A stretch of DNA of 64,000 nucleotides from Buchananella hordeovulneris (GTDB taxonomy: Bacteria > Actinomycetota > Actinomycetes > Actinomycetales > Actinomycetaceae), in assembly GCF_001907235.1 (NCBI RefSeq), contig NZ_MQVS01000005.1, positions 1 to 64,000 of the forward strand, read 5' to 3'. The position numbers and the translations under genes were made by a program. The notes beneath the pieces are model-generated. The model saw nothing but the letters and a program-made list of their open reading frames with translations. It did no database searches and was not told the origin of the DNA. Shown one piece after another: positions 34,746-44,773 of this stretch. The stretch's first letter is position 1, and every line of letters begins with the position of its first letter.

Positions 34746-35852
34746 GTGGCCATCGATTTTCCCGTGCAGATAGCGTCCCTGCGTAAGACCCTCGCCTCCA
34801 TCTCCGCCGTCAGCGACCCTGAGGCGCTGCGGGCCACCATCGCAGATTTGTCTCTGCAGGCTGCTGCCCCCGACCTATGGGACGACGCCGAGGCCGCCCA
34901 AGCCATCACCTCGCGTCTGTCGCATGCTCAGTCGGAGCTGGAGCGGCTGGAGAACCTGGAGAGCCAAATCGACGACATTGAGGCTTTGGTCGAACTGGCA
35001 CAGGAAGAGAACGACGACGACCTGCTGACCGAGGCCGGGGCGAACCTGGCTGAGGTTCGCAAAGCCCTAGACGAGCTTGAGGTGCGCACCTTGCTGTCGG
35101 GGGAGTACGACGAGCGCAATGCCGTCGTCACTATCCGAGCCGGGGTCGGCGGAATCGACGCGGCCGACTTCGTGGAGATGCTGCTGCGCATGTACCGCCG
35201 GTGGGCGGAGCGGCACGACTATCCCGTCAAGGTGCTGGACACCTCCTACGCCGAGGAAGCCGGGCTGAAGTCCGTCACTTTCGAGGTCACCGCCCCCTAT
35301 GCCTACGGCACGCTCTCGGTCGAGGGCGGCACGCACCGCTTGGTGCGCATCAGCCCGTTCGACAACCAGGGCCGCCGCCAGACGTCGTTCGCGGCCGTGG
35401 AGGTTATCCCCCTGATCGAATCCACCGACCACATCGATATTCCGGAATCGGAACTCAAGATCGATGTGTTCCGCTCCTCCGGGCCGGGTGGGCAATCTGT
35501 TAACACCACTGACTCGGCCGTTCGTATGACGCACCTGCCCACCGGCATCGTGGTGTCCATGCAGGACGAAAAGTCCCAGCTGCAAAACCGGGCCGCCGCC
35601 CTGCGGGTGCTGCAATCGCGGCTGCTGCTGCTACGCAAGGCAGAAGAGGACGCCAAGAAGAAAGAGCTGGCGGGAGACATTAAAGCCTCCTGGGGTGACC
35701 AGATGCGCACCTACGTGCTCCACCCCTACCAGATGGTTAAAGACCTCCGCACCGAGCACGAAGTTGGCAACACCAACAGCGTTTTTGACGGCGACATCGA
35801 TGGTTTCATCGAGGCCGGGATCCGCTGGCGGCGTTCGCAAAGCGACGAATAA
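34746..35852 (+). CDS. prfB: Peptide chain release factor 2
   Basis: 368 residues; releases peptides at UGA and UAA. The codon-recognition tripeptide SPF is in [16 protein letters not shown] and the catalytic GGQ in [14 protein letters not shown]. Starts at GTG 34746 and is open in one frame to the end, so there is no programmed frameshift as in many other bacteria. In actinobacteria prfB opens this cell-division/trans-translation cluster. Confidence 0.95.
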   Translation: MAIDFPVQIASLRKTLASISAVSDPEALRATIADLSLQAAAPDLWDDAEAAQAITSRLSHAQSELERLENLESQIDDIEALVELAQEENDDDLLTEAGANLAEVRKALDELEVRTLLSGEYDERNAVVTIRAGVGGIDAADFVEMLLRMYRRWAERHDYPVKVLDTSYAEEAGLKSVTFEVTAPYAYGTLSVEGGTHRLVRISPFDNQGRRQTSFAAVEVIPLIESTDHIDIPESELKIDVFRSSGPGGQSVNTTDSAVRMTHLPTGIVVSMQDEKSQLQNRAAALRVLQSRLLLLRKAEEDAKKKELAGDIKASWGDQMRTYVLHPYQMVKDLRTEHEVGNTNSVFDGDIDGFIEAGIRWRRSQSDE

Positions 35853-35949
35853 TATCCCCGGCGCGTGCGTGTCGGAGGGAACCGGTACTAACGCGCCTGC
35901 TTACAGTGGCTAACACCCACCCGGCAACAACGTAAGGACAGTCCGGCCC

Positions 35950-36639
35950 ATGATTCGTTTTGAGGACGTCTCCAAGGTCTACAAGCGGGGCGCTCGCCCG
36001 GCCCTCAGCGACGTGTCCATCGACATTGAGCGCGGTGATTTCGTGTTCCTGGTGGGGGTGTCCGGCTCGGGCAAGTCCACGTTCTTACGGCTGGTGCTGC
36101 GCGAAGAGTTGCCGAGCGCGGGCCGGGTGTTCGTGCAGGGCAAGGACGTGACCAAGCTGTCCACCTGGCGGGTGCCGCACCTGCGGCGGAAGGTCGGCAC
36201 CGTCTTCCAAGACTTCAAGCTGCTGCCCAAAAAGACTGTCTTCGGTAACGTCGCCATCGCCCTGCAGGTCCTTGGCACCCCGCGGCACCAGATCCTCCAG
36301 GCCGTGCCAGACATTCTGGAGACCGTCGGGCTGGAAGGGAAGGAAGGCCGCTACCCGCACGAGCTCAGTGGTGGGGAGGCACAGCGGGTGGCCATCGCGC
36401 GCGCCATCGTCAACCGGCCGGACGTGTTGTTGGCCGACGAACCCACCGGCAACCTCGACCCCGAGACCTCGCTGGGCATCATGGGGTTGCTCGACAAGAT
36501 CAACCGCACCGGCACCACCGTGGTGATGGCCACCCACGCGGCCGAAATCGTCAACCAGTACCGCAAGCGGGTCATCGAGCTAGTCGACGGCCGGGTCGTG
36601 CGCGATCAGGCCCGCGGCGTCTTCGGCGCGAGCGTGTAG
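35950..36639 (+). CDS. ftsE: Cell division ATP-binding protein FtsE
   Basis: 229 residues. Walker [11 protein letters not shown], signature [14 protein letters not shown], Walker [14 protein letters not shown]. FtsE partners FtsX at the septum and drives activation of peptidoglycan hydrolases. 9 bases separate it from ftsX. Confidence 0.95.
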   Translation: MIRFEDVSKVYKRGARPALSDVSIDIERGDFVFLVGVSGSGKSTFLRLVLREELPSAGRVFVQGKDVTKLSTWRVPHLRRKVGTVFQDFKLLPKKTVFGNVAIALQVLGTPRHQILQAVPDILETVGLEGKEGRYPHELSGGEAQRVAIARAIVNRPDVLLADEPTGNLDPETSLGIMGLLDKINRTGTTVVMATHAAEIVNQYRKRVIELVDGRVVRDQARGVFGASV

Positions 36640-36648
36640 GACAACAAA

Positions 36649-37563
36649 ATGCGACTTCAAGTTCTGTTCTCCCAAGTCTTCCAGGGGCTCTACCGCAACA
36701 GCATCACCGCGATCGGCGTCATGTTGGTGACGGCGGTGTCTTTCGTCTTCCTCGGCTCCGCCTTGCTGATGGACCGGCAAACCGAATACATGCGGGAATC
36801 TTGGTACGACAAGGTCGAGGTCACCGTCTACATGTGTGCCGCCGGCGACACCGCCGACACCTGCACGGCCGGTGAGGCCACGCAGGAGCAGATCGACGCG
36901 ATTGGCGAGTACCTGAAGTCCGACGCCATGAAGCCCTACGTCGCTGACGTCATCTTCGAAGACAAGGAAAGGGCTTACGCCAACTACCAGCGCATGTTCT
37001 CCGGCACGGGCCTGGGGCAGTTCGCCGACAAGGAACTGCTGCCGGTGTCCTACCGCATCTCCCTGGTCGATCCACGTGAATACCAGGTGGTGGCGGAGGA
37101 GCTGACCGGCCGGGACGGCGTCTACCAGGTGCGCGACCAGCGGGCCGTCGTCGACCCCCTGTTACGTGTCCTCAACACTGCCTCCACCCTGTCGCTGAGC
37201 ATGGCCGGGCTCATGTTCTTGGCCACCGTGCTCCTCATCATGACGACCATTCGGTTGTCGGCCATCAACCGGGAAAAAGAAGTCGAGATCATGCGCCTGG
37301 TGGGGGCCTCCCGGCTCTTCATCCAGTTGCCCTTCGTCCTGGAGGTGGCCGTCTCCGCGCTGCTTGGTGCCGCCTTGGCTGCCACGGCCCTGGTGGTCAC
37401 CGTCAAGTTCTTCGTTGCCAGCTGGCTCGGTGGGGCCTTTTCCACCATGCGTTTCGTTGACGTCGGTGACGCCCTGCAGGTCACCCCCGTCCTCTTCGTC
37501 TTGGCACTCGTGCTGGCGATCGTCGGATCCGTCTTCTCCGTCAAGCGTGCCGCTCGCGTCTAA
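36649..37563 (+). CDS. ftsX: Cell division protein FtsX
   Basis: 304 residues with four membrane helices. Between helices 1 and 2 lies the extracellular domain (DKVEVTVYMCAAGDTADTCTAGEATQEQ...), longer than in E. coli, as usual in actinobacteria. It transmits FtsE ATP hydrolysis to a periplasmic or wall hydrolase; the next gene encodes a likely partner. Confidence 0.94.
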   Translation: MRLQVLFSQVFQGLYRNSITAIGVMLVTAVSFVFLGSALLMDRQTEYMRESWYDKVEVTVYMCAAGDTADTCTAGEATQEQIDAIGEYLKSDAMKPYVADVIFEDKERAYANYQRMFSGTGLGQFADKELLPVSYRISLVDPREYQVVAEELTGRDGVYQVRDQRAVVDPLLRVLNTASTLSLSMAGLMFLATVLLIMTTIRLSAINREKEVEIMRLVGASRLFIQLPFVLEVAVSALLGAALAATALVVTVKFFVASWLGGAFSTMRFVDVGDALQVTPVLFVLALVLAIVGSVFSVKRAARV

Positions 37564-37579
37564 CGGCTAGGAAACCGCC

Positions 37580-38926
37580 ATGAACCCGAAAACTGCTTCC
37601 CCCCGTACCCGCCGCCTACTCGCGGCCTTCGTCGTCCTCCTGCTGGCCCTCGGCGGGGTGCTCTTCACCCATTTCCCGGCCCTGGCGGACGAAAAAGACG
37701 ACCTAGAGAACCAACAGACCCAGGCCGAGGGCCAGCGGGAGAAGCTGCGGGCCTCCCTCAACGGGATCGACAAGAGCATTGCTGACACGTACGTGCAGCT
37801 GGAGGGCCTGCGGGCCCAGCTGCCGGGCCTGCGGGAGGAGCACGCGGCGGCCGTGGAAAAGGCTGCCGCTGCCGAGCGGACCCACACGCAGATCACCGAC
37901 CGGCTAGCGGTGGCGGAACAGCAGCGCGACGACCTAGACGCCGCCATTGAGGTGTCTGAGGAAAAAATCGAGACTGAGCGCTCGGTGTTGGCTGACTTGG
38001 CGCGGCGCGCCTACCGGGGCGAGCTCTCGACCACCTCCCTGGAGATTGCGCTGACCTCCTCCTCCCCGCAGGACTTCGCGCAGCGGGCCGCGGCCGCCGA
38101 TGTCGCCACCCGGACCCGCACCCGCTCTATCGAGAGCTTGGAGAACGAAACGGCGCTGAACAAGAACCGGGCTAGCCGCCGCGAGTTGGTCGTCGGGCAG
38201 ATCTCCGACCTGCAGGCCGAGGCGGAAGTCGCCTTGGCGGAGGCCCGCACCGCCGAGGAGGCGGCAAGTCAGGCGCTGACCAAGGTGGAGCAGGCGGAGG
38301 CGACGGCCGCCTCCCTGTCCGATCAGCTGACTAAGGACCGCAATTCGGTGGAGAAGCAGTTGGCGGACCTGGAGAAGTCCTACAACGATCGGGCGGAGCG
38401 CATCAAGAAGATCGACGCGGAAAACCGGGCCCGGCAGCAGGCAGCCGCGGAGGCTGAGCGGGCAGCCCAGCCCGCAGCCCCCGCAGCCCCGGCGGCCCCG
38501 CCCGCCAACGGCGGTTCTGGCGGGGGCGGCATGTTCCGCTTCCCGGTGGACGGCAATCCCGAGGTCACCAGCCCCTACGGTTGGCGCATCCACCCGATCC
38601 TGGGTGTGCCGAAGTTCCACGAGGGCGTAGACCTGGGGGTGGCCTGCGGGCAGCCGCAGTACGCGATCGCCGATGGTGAGGTCACCGAGGCCTACTTTGA
38701 CGCGGGTGGCGGCAACCTGGTGTACATAAACCACGGCCTGATCGACGGCAACAGCTACATGTCGGGCTACCTGCACCTGGAGTACTCCACGGTGGGGGTG
38801 GGGCAGTACGTGCGGCGCGGCGACGTCATCGGCTACACCGGCACGACCGGACGTTCTTCCGGCTGCCACGTCCACTTCGAGATCTGGCAAAACGGCGCCA
38901 CCACTGACCCGATGAGCTGGTACTAG
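37580..38926 (+). CDS. M23 (LytM) peptidase with coiled coil, FtsEX-linked
   Basis: 448 residues. Signal sequence at the N-terminus, then ~250 residues of coiled coil ([15 protein letters not shown]...[20 protein letters not shown]), a Pro/Ala linker, and a C-terminal LytM domain with [11 protein letters not shown] (zinc ligands H...D), GYLHLEYST and HVHFEIW. The arrangement resembles EnvC/RipC-type hydrolases activated by FtsX. All zinc ligands appear present, so it may cut peptidoglycan itself. Confidence 0.88.
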   Translation: MNPKTASPRTRRLLAAFVVLLLALGGVLFTHFPALADEKDDLENQQTQAEGQREKLRASLNGIDKSIADTYVQLEGLRAQLPGLREEHAAAVEKAAAAERTHTQITDRLAVAEQQRDDLDAAIEVSEEKIETERSVLADLARRAYRGELSTTSLEIALTSSSPQDFAQRAAAADVATRTRTRSIESLENETALNKNRASRRELVVGQISDLQAEAEVALAEARTAEEAASQALTKVEQAEATAASLSDQLTKDRNSVEKQLADLEKSYNDRAERIKKIDAENRARQQAAAEAERAAQPAAPAAPAAPPANGGSGGGGMFRFPVDGNPEVTSPYGWRIHPILGVPKFHEGVDLGVACGQPQYAIADGEVTEAYFDAGGGNLVYINHGLIDGNSYMSGYLHLEYSTVGVGQYVRRGDVIGYTGTTGRSSGCHVHFEIWQNGATTDPMSWY

Positions 38927-38957
38927 CTACACTAGGCGGTCGATTAAAGGAGAAAAC

Positions 38958-39467
38958 ATGTCGACCGGCAAGAAACCGACGGCGGCCGAGCGCGCCAAGG
39001 CGGCGGCGGACGCTAAGAAGGTGATCGCCCGCCACAAGAAAGCCTTCCACGAGTACCACATTGAGGACCGGTACGAGGCGGGCCTAGTGTTGCGGGGCAC
39101 CGAAGTGAAGGCCCTGCGTGCGGGGCGCGCCTCCCTGATTGATGGCTGGGTGGAGATCGATCGGGGGGAGGCCTGGCTGCAGGGTGCCCACATCTCCGAG
39201 TACGCGCAAGGTACGTGGACCAACCACGCCCCGCGCCGCAAACGCAAGTTGCTGCTGCACAAGGACGAGATTCGCAAGCTCGCGCAGGCGGTGCGGGCCA
39301 AGGGATACACGATCGTGCCCTTAGAGCTGTACTTCATCGGGGGACGGGCCAAGGTGGAGATCGCGTTGGCCCGCGGGAAGCAAGACTGGGATAAGCGCCA
39401 GTCGCTGCGCGAGGCCCAGGACGAGCGCGAGGCCCGCCGGGCGATGGCGCAGTTCCGCAAACGCTAG
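38958..39467 (+). CDS. smpB: tmRNA-binding protein SmpB
   Basis: 169 residues from ATG 38958 behind AAAGGAG. Motifs of the family: [41 protein letters not shown]-like [26 protein letters not shown]. It delivers tmRNA to stalled ribosomes and acts with ssrA at 41475. The last 19 bases (39450-39468) recur at 39510-39528. Confidence 0.95.
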   Translation: MSTGKKPTAAERAKAAADAKKVIARHKKAFHEYHIEDRYEAGLVLRGTEVKALRAGRASLIDGWVEIDRGEAWLQGAHISEYAQGTWTNHAPRRKRKLLLHKDEIRKLAQAVRAKGYTIVPLELYFIGGRAKVEIALARGKQDWDKRQSLREAQDEREARRAMAQFRKR

Positions 39468-39528
39468 GCGAGTCCTTTACCGCGCGGACATTACGGGGTG
39501 CGTGGGCTCCAGTTCCGCAAACGCTAGG
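39450..39528. repeat. Direct repeat of the smpB 3' end
   Basis: CAGTTCCGCAAACGCTAGG occurs at 39450-39468 (the last smpB codons and stop) and again at 39510-39528, exactly 60 bases later. No gene lies between. See findings. Confidence 0.8.
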
Positions 39529-39671
39529 GCACCCGCTGGTCTCCCGCAGGTGACCGTGGCGCGGGGAGCAACGGGCGGCGGCGGATTGGTTGGCGTCGTC
39601 CTGCTCTCGGAGGAGCGGAGTCCGTCCTGGGGGACGAGATGGCGGAACAGCGGGCTTGGAACAATAGCGCT

Positions 39672-41405
39672 ATGCGCAAGATTTTGAGCCTGCTTTTCGT
39701 CCTCGTCTTTGGGGGCACGCTCGTCGGCACGGCAGCGGCGGCCCACGCCGACGTCGGTGACGTGACGTGGGCGAACAACGAGATTGAGGCGACGCTGCAG
39801 CCCGACGGTTCGTTGGCGGTCGTGTGGGATTTCGACCTAGTGCCTGGGCCCGACGGCGCGCGCGGGCCGGTGCTGGTGTTGGTGCAGACCCGCCCGGTGG
39901 CAGGGAGCGACGGCGAACGGGCAGTGGTGGAGGTGGAGGATTTCACCGTAACCTCGCCCGACAGCGTATCGACCGAGGTTGACCGGGAGAGTCGCAACTG
40001 GCGCGCCCAGTACCGCATCGGGGACCCCGATGTCATCAACTACGGAACGAACCACTACCAGATTCGCTACACCTTGCGCGGCCTGCCCTACCAAAGCCAG
40101 GACGGTGCCAACCTGGAATGGAACGTGATCGAGCCGGGTGGCTTCGCGGGCGGGCTAGATGGGGTGCGGGTGCGTCTGCAACTGCCGACCTCCCCTCTTG
40201 CAGCCAGCTGTGCAGTGGGGACAGCCGACCAGGCGGGACAACCCTGCCCGGTGGAGGACACCGTCGTGGAGCTGGCAGATGAACGATTGGAAGCCGACGA
40301 GGGCATCACGATCGGGGTGCGGCTACCTGCCGGTATGGTCGCCACCCCGGTTATCACCACCTTCCGCAACACCTTTGTTGACCTGGTTCTTAAACCTGAG
40401 CCGGTGCCGTTGGCGCTGACCGGCGGCCTACTCGTGGCGGGCGGCAGCCTCTTTGGGGCCTTGCGGCGGCGTTTCCGGCGAAGCCTGGTGGACAACACGG
40501 TGCCAAACCTGGGCAACAAGGTGGCCATGCTAGGCACCCAACCGCCCGCCGTCACGCGCCCGCCTGCCTTCCCTGCCTACCTGGCGACGCTCGCGGTTAA
40601 GGGCAAGGTCGGGGTGGAGGACCGTGCCGCCGTCCTCGTGGCCTTGGCCCAACTGGGGTACGTGCGCCTCGAATCGGTGCAGCGCAGCGGCGGAGCAACC
40701 ATGGTGGTACACGTGGCAGACGGTATGAGCCACCCGCCGACCGATCCGGTGCTGGCGAGAGCCTGGCAGTACCTGCAAGAACACGGCGAGCTGGACTTTG
40801 GGCGCGACCTGCAAAGCGCAGGCAAGTTTGGCCGGACGGTGGACGGGGCGGTGCGGGCTGCCGCCACCAGCCACGCATGGTTCGTTCCGGGGGTGGCGCG
40901 GCGGGCTTGGTTGCTGGCAGGCGGTGGCCTGCTCCTGGTAGCCGGAGGTTTCGCGCTCGGTGCGTTCGGGTTCCTGACCTACACGCTGGGAATGCTGCCC
41001 GGCTTGGCCTTGGCGGTGGTGGGGATGCTGCTGATCGGGGCAGTGTCCTACGCCGCCCGCCGTACCCCCGCCGGGGCGACCGCCTACGCCCAGGCCCAGG
41101 GCTTCCAGCGCTACCTCGACGAGGTGGACCTGGACCAATTGCGCCCCTTCCTGACAGACGATTCGCCGTTCTGGCCCTGGCTAGCGACCCGGCCTCGCTC
41201 CGCCGTGGCCCAGGCCTTCGACGCCAAACAAGAGAACGACTTTTTCCCGCAGTGGTGGTTCTGGCGGGGAGCGATGCCCGCCGGCTTCATGTTTGCCCAT
41301 GTCGCCAACGCCGCCAGCGCTGCTGGGGCCACGTCGTCGTTCAGCAGTGGCGGCTCGGTGTCGGTTGGCTCCGGCGGGGGCGGCGCGAGCGGTGGCGGTT
41401 GGTAA
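39672..41405 (+). CDS. DUF2207 domain membrane protein
   Basis: 577 residues from ATG 39672. Signal peptide (ILSLLFVLVFGGTLVGTAAAAHA), then the DUF2207 extracellular beta-domain, a membrane helix near 250, cytoplasmic winged-helix-like segments, further helices around 400, and a Ser/Gly-rich tail (GGSVSVGSGGGGASGGGW). The family is common near ssrA in actinobacteria; molecular function unknown, possibly membrane-bound regulation. Confidence 0.82.
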   Translation: MRKILSLLFVLVFGGTLVGTAAAAHADVGDVTWANNEIEATLQPDGSLAVVWDFDLVPGPDGARGPVLVLVQTRPVAGSDGERAVVEVEDFTVTSPDSVSTEVDRESRNWRAQYRIGDPDVINYGTNHYQIRYTLRGLPYQSQDGANLEWNVIEPGGFAGGLDGVRVRLQLPTSPLAASCAVGTADQAGQPCPVEDTVVELADERLEADEGITIGVRLPAGMVATPVITTFRNTFVDLVLKPEPVPLALTGGLLVAGGSLFGALRRRFRRSLVDNTVPNLGNKVAMLGTQPPAVTRPPAFPAYLATLAVKGKVGVEDRAAVLVALAQLGYVRLESVQRSGGATMVVHVADGMSHPPTDPVLARAWQYLQEHGELDFGRDLQSAGKFGRTVDGAVRAAATSHAWFVPGVARRAWLLAGGGLLLVAGGFALGAFGFLTYTLGMLPGLALAVVGMLLIGAVSYAARRTPAGATAYAQAQGFQRYLDEVDLDQLRPFLTDDSPFWPWLATRPRSAVAQAFDAKQENDFFPQWWFWRGAMPAGFMFAHVANAASAAGATSSFSSGGSVSVGSGGGGASGGGW

Positions 41406-41474
41406 GCGGGGCTCGACAGGGGCGGGTGGGGCAGCGTATGCTGTCCCTCCGGCCCACGGCCGGGAAACTACATA

Positions 41475-41841
41475 GGGGATGATCGGTTTCGACGACGGTT
41501 GTCGTTTCAGGGGAAGCGGGTCGAGGATGCATGGTCATCTCGTTAACGCTCCGTGTAAACAAATAGGTGCCGATAACACTCGCACCGACTTCGCCCTCGC
41601 CGCCTGAGCGAGTTGCCAAGTCCGTCAGCCCGGGGGTGCTTTCGACCCGGATCCTGGCGTCGTCTAGAGAGCCACTGCTGCCAGTCCACGTTGCCGGGAT
41701 TGGCGGGACTTTTAGGTGACTGAGCCCGTCGGCGTCCTTGTTCGCGTGAGACGCCGGGGCCGAGAAAAGCGCTAGCGAACTGCACCCGGAGAAGTCCTGG
41801 GCGCGCACCGTCGGACCGGGGTTCGATTCCCCGCATCTCCA
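41475..41841 (+). ncRNA. ssrA: Transfer-messenger RNA (tmRNA)
   Basis: Starts GGGGATGATCGGTTTCGAC at 41475 and ends GGTTCGATTCCCCGCATCTCCA at 41841; GGGGATG pairs with CATCTCC to form the acceptor stem with one G.U. The terminal CCA is not encoded. The tag reading frame begins at GCC 41569 and gives ADNTRTDFALAA, stop at 41605-41607, a clear actinobacterial proteolysis tag. It rescues stalled ribosomes together with SmpB. Confidence 0.95.
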
Positions 41842-41854
41842 CTAACAACGCGGT

Positions 41855-41884
41855 CGGGCGGGGAGCATTCGTGCTCCCCGCCCG
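41855..41884 (+). terminator. Terminator of ssrA
   Basis: CGGGCGGGGAGCA (41855-41867) pairs exactly with 41872-41884 across a TTCG tetraloop, 14 bases after the tmRNA 3' end. Confidence 0.85.
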
Positions 41885-42006
41885 GCTGTGTTGTGTCCCT
41901 GGCGCCGACAGATTGGTCTGCGGGCGTGATGACTATGGGCGAGGGGAGCTCGCGATCGGCCTGTTCCGCCGACCTGTCTGTCCTTGTCGAGACGGCGGAA
42001 CGGAGT

Positions 42007-42094
42007 TCGCGGAACGGCAACTTAACTGTCGTAGAACGGCAACTCAGGTCTCGTAGAACGGCAACTTGACTGTCGTAGAACGGCAGATTGCACT
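42007..42094 (+). promoter_or_regulatory. Four 22-bp iterons before the AAA/DUF4143 gene
   Basis: TCG-n-n-GAACGGCA units start at 42007, 42029, 42051 and 42073, spacing exactly 22 bases each. The last ends just before ATG 42106. Two helical turns per unit puts every site on the same face of DNA, as expected for a cooperative repressor. Confidence 0.75.
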
Positions 42095-42105
42095 AGCATG
42101 CCTGT

Positions 42106-43383
42106 ATGGAAAACGGCTTGATCAAGCGGAATCTGCTTCCTGTGGCGCAGGAAATGATCGAGCATGCGCCCGTCGTGGTCATCAGTGGTGCGAGGCAGGT
42201 TGGAAAGAGCACCCTGATGCAGATGCTGCTCGGGCAGCTCCAACACAGACTGGTAAATCTGGACGGCGCGGTTGCGCGCGAGTCCGCGATCTTCGACCCG
42301 GAGGGCTTTGCTGACCAGTTCCCGGAAGGCGTGCTTGCCATCGACGAGGTTCAACGGGTGCCGGACCTGCTCCTGTCGATCAAGCTGTCCGTAGACCGCA
42401 AGCGCAGGGCGGGGCGGTTCCTCCTCACGGGGTCGGCCAATCTGCTCACCGCCAGCGGAAGTCAGGAAAGCCTGGCTGGGCGGGCACAGACGATTCGGCT
42501 GTACGGCTTGAGTCAGGGTGAGCTTCGGGGGCGCGTGGAAGACTTCGCCGCGTTCGCTTGGGCATTGCCAACTCTGACTCCCTCGGTCCCCACAGAAGTC
42601 TTGTCCCGTGCCGAATACCTCAAGTTGGCAACGGCGAGCTGCTATCCCGAGTTACAGGGCATGCAGCCGCGAGCCCAACGGCGCTGGATCGACTCCTATC
42701 TAGAGCGGGTGCTGTCCAAGGATGTCGGCGACGTCAGCGGAATTCGTCTCCGTGACAGGCTGCGACCGTTGATGAGCTTGATTGCTGCCGAGAACACCTC
42801 GGAGTTCGTCAATCAGAGGTATGGCCAGGCGCTGGACCTGCCTGCGCGCAGCGTCCCGTCTTACATGCAGGCGCTGGAAGACGTGTTCCTGATTCACCGG
42901 ATTCCCGCCTGGGGGCACAATCTCTCCAAGCGGGCGGTGGCCAAGCCGAAGATTTGTGTGGCAGACCCGGGCGTTGCTGCCCATCTGGCGGGTGTGAATC
43001 TGCGCGGCCTCGAGCACGACATCTCAAGCTCACTCACCGGAGGCTTTATCGAGGCGTTCGTTGTCGGGGAGCTGTTTAAACAGCAGGGCTGGTCGGAAGT
43101 GGACTTCACGGTGCATCACTGGCGAGACAGCGGCAACGGAGATCATGAGGTTGATATCGTGCTTGAGAATCGAGCGCGGGAGATCGTTGGCGTCGAAGTG
43201 AAGGCGCAAACCACCCTTGGGGCCAAGCACTTCAAGGGCCTGCAGCGCCTGCGGGACCTTGCTGACAAGCGCTTCGTCGCCGGGATTGTGCTGTACACCG
43301 GCAGCGAGGTGATGCCTTTTGGGGACCGTTTGTGGGCGATGCCTATCAACTCCCTGTGGGAAGCAAATTACCTCCCGCAATAG
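42106..43383 (+). CDS. AAA ATPase with DUF4143 and nuclease-like C-terminus
   Basis: 425 residues. Walker A GARQVGKST at 28-36, Walker B AIDEVQ at 78-83 and an arginine-finger region, followed by the DUF4143 domain. Near the C-terminus, EVDIVLEN and VGVEVKA give a D...E-x-K arrangement like a PD-(D/E)xK nuclease. The family is widespread in mobile and accessory DNA, with unclear function (some members act as toxin-like or defence proteins). Regulated probably through the 22-bp iterons upstream. Confidence 0.8.
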   Translation: MENGLIKRNLLPVAQEMIEHAPVVVISGARQVGKSTLMQMLLGQLQHRLVNLDGAVARESAIFDPEGFADQFPEGVLAIDEVQRVPDLLLSIKLSVDRKRRAGRFLLTGSANLLTASGSQESLAGRAQTIRLYGLSQGELRGRVEDFAAFAWALPTLTPSVPTEVLSRAEYLKLATASCYPELQGMQPRAQRRWIDSYLERVLSKDVGDVSGIRLRDRLRPLMSLIAAENTSEFVNQRYGQALDLPARSVPSYMQALEDVFLIHRIPAWGHNLSKRAVAKPKICVADPGVAAHLAGVNLRGLEHDISSSLTGGFIEAFVVGELFKQQGWSEVDFTVHHWRDSGNGDHEVDIVLENRAREIVGVEVKAQTTLGAKHFKGLQRLRDLADKRFVAGIVLYTGSEVMPFGDRLWAMPINSLWEANYLPQ

Positions 43384-44161
43384 GCCGCGCCTGCCAGGCG
43401 CGAACACCTGCAGCGAAATGGTTGTAGATGCGCCGCAAATGGCCAGTCGGCGACGCAATCTCCTGCCAGGAACGATGGTACACGCGGGCAGGAAAAGCCA
43501 ATACGCCACCTGGGTCTTTGTGTGCCGTCTTTGCCAAGCAGGCCTGGTCGGATCCATACGGTGCGTGGATTCTTCGCAAGATAACGCAGCAATGGAGCGT
43601 TTCTGGCCCTCCATGCGGCACGGGGTTACAGGTCGGCGCCTATCGGACAATTCCTAGCATTCACGATCTGCGAGTGGATAAAAGGCTGGCGCGACCCTAC
43701 CCGCCGTCATTATGACTTCGCTACGATTTCACCCCATCAATTCGAGCCTCTCACACCGCCACCCAATCTGCGGTATGATTCATGCCAGCGTTAACTGTGC
43801 GCAGAGCCGGGGCAAGTCTCCTTTCGGATCATACCAGCGTCCCAAAACTTGGCGGCCAATGCCCGGCTTGTGAGCCAGCTGCGTGACCGGAAAGCTATCT
43901 CAATCGCCAATCGTGCGGTCTAGTCTCGATACTCCGCTGTGGGCGTTCGGCGCTTCCTGTATTGATTCTGATCTGCCGCTATGTGACGTTCAATGGGCAT
44001 CGACCACCATTTCGGGCGTCCGCAAAACCAGGGCAGGCTCAAGTGAGCGTGTTTGGAGGTGGTAGAGATTTCAGTTTCAGCATGTTAGGCTATAATAGCG
44101 ATGCACACCCCTGAGGTGTTTGGGGGCATCCTTGAATTTATTGTCTAGTTCAGGAGTTAAT
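43384..44161 (+). other. Gene-poor gap inside the island
   Basis: About 780 bases with no gene I can support. A perfect CGCGCCT/AGGCGCG hairpin at 43386-43402 probably ends the ATPase transcript. Several overlapping open frames around 43320-43720 have no good start, codon bias or recognisable product. The composition is clearly less GC-rich than the flanks. The CBASS promoter sits at its right end. Confidence 0.55.
44069..44130 (+). promoter_or_regulatory. Promoter and structured leader of the CBASS-like operon
   Basis: A perfect TATAAT at 44091-44096 has TTTCAG 16 bases upstream (44069-44074), a weak -35. The leader can fold GATGC ACACC ... GGTGT ... GCATC (44100-44130), a two-part stem that may affect expression. 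The operon starts at TTG 44162. Confidence 0.6.
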
Positions 44162-44773
44162 TTGAAATATCAGTGTTCAGTTGCGTCCGATATGGACCTG
44201 TATCTGCTTGCGCAGGTTCGTGAAGCTTTTGGTCGCGTGGCTTATAGTCACAAGACTCACGAAAAGCAGGCAGACATGTGTTTCGCAAAGCATCGATGGC
44301 AGCAGGGCTTGCTGATCGCGCTCAGTGCGATCAGCTCCGGCACTTTTCTTGCAGCGGTCGTCGGCCTATTAGGAAATCCTGCGCTGACCACTCTGGCGAC
44401 ATCTTTCGTTGCTCTTCTGGTAAGCTGGATAAGTCTTGGCGCTAAGACGTTTAAGTTTGAGGAGGAGTCAAATGCTCACCGCAGCATCGCTTCACGGATA
44501 TGGGATGTTAGAGAATCCTATATTTCTCTCATTGCCGATCTGATGTCTGGCAGTGTATCCAGTGTTGAAGGTAGAAAGCGTCGCGATGAGCTTCAACAGG
44601 TCGTGCTAGATTGCTATGCTAACGCCCCAAGGACTAGTCCAGGAGCATTCAAGCGGGCGCAGGATGGTCTGAAGCGCAACGAGGAGATGACCTTCACTTC
44701 CCGCGAGATAGATAAACTTTTGCCAGAAACGCTCCGCCTCGAGCAAGTAGGGGGCGAGAATGGAAACATCTGA
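44162..44773 (+). CDS. SLATT-domain 2TM effector (CBASS-like)
   Basis: 203 residues from TTG 44162 with AGGAG five bases upstream. A helical N-terminus (ends in SHKTHEKQADM) precedes two hydrophobic helices (about 49-70 and 74-94), then the SLATT C-terminal part with RRDELQQVVLDCYANAPRTSPGAFKRAQDGLKRNEEMTF and EIDKLLPETLR. SLATT proteins are membrane effectors linked to nucleotide-second-messenger systems. It overlaps the nucleotidyltransferase gene by 14 bases, so the two are translated together. Confidence 0.82.
   Translation: MKYQCSVASDMDLYLLAQVREAFGRVAYSHKTHEKQADMCFAKHRWQQGLLIALSAISSGTFLAAVVGLLGNPALTTLATSFVALLVSWISLGAKTFKFEEESNAHRSIASRIWDVRESYISLIADLMSGSVSSVEGRKRRDELQQVVLDCYANAPRTSPGAFKRAQDGLKRNEEMTFTSREIDKLLPETLRLEQVGGENGNI

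Noticed and set aside
34746-35852. Programmed frameshift in prfB
   Set aside because: The gene is open in a single frame from GTG to stop; no internal UGA or slippery site with stop is present near the start.
41341-42020. Several minus-strand frames across ssrA
   Set aside because: They overlap the tmRNA completely and have no start signals or similarity.
43319-43715. Short open frames after the DUF4143 gene
   Set aside because: Overlapping on both strands, no ribosome-binding site, no recognisable product.
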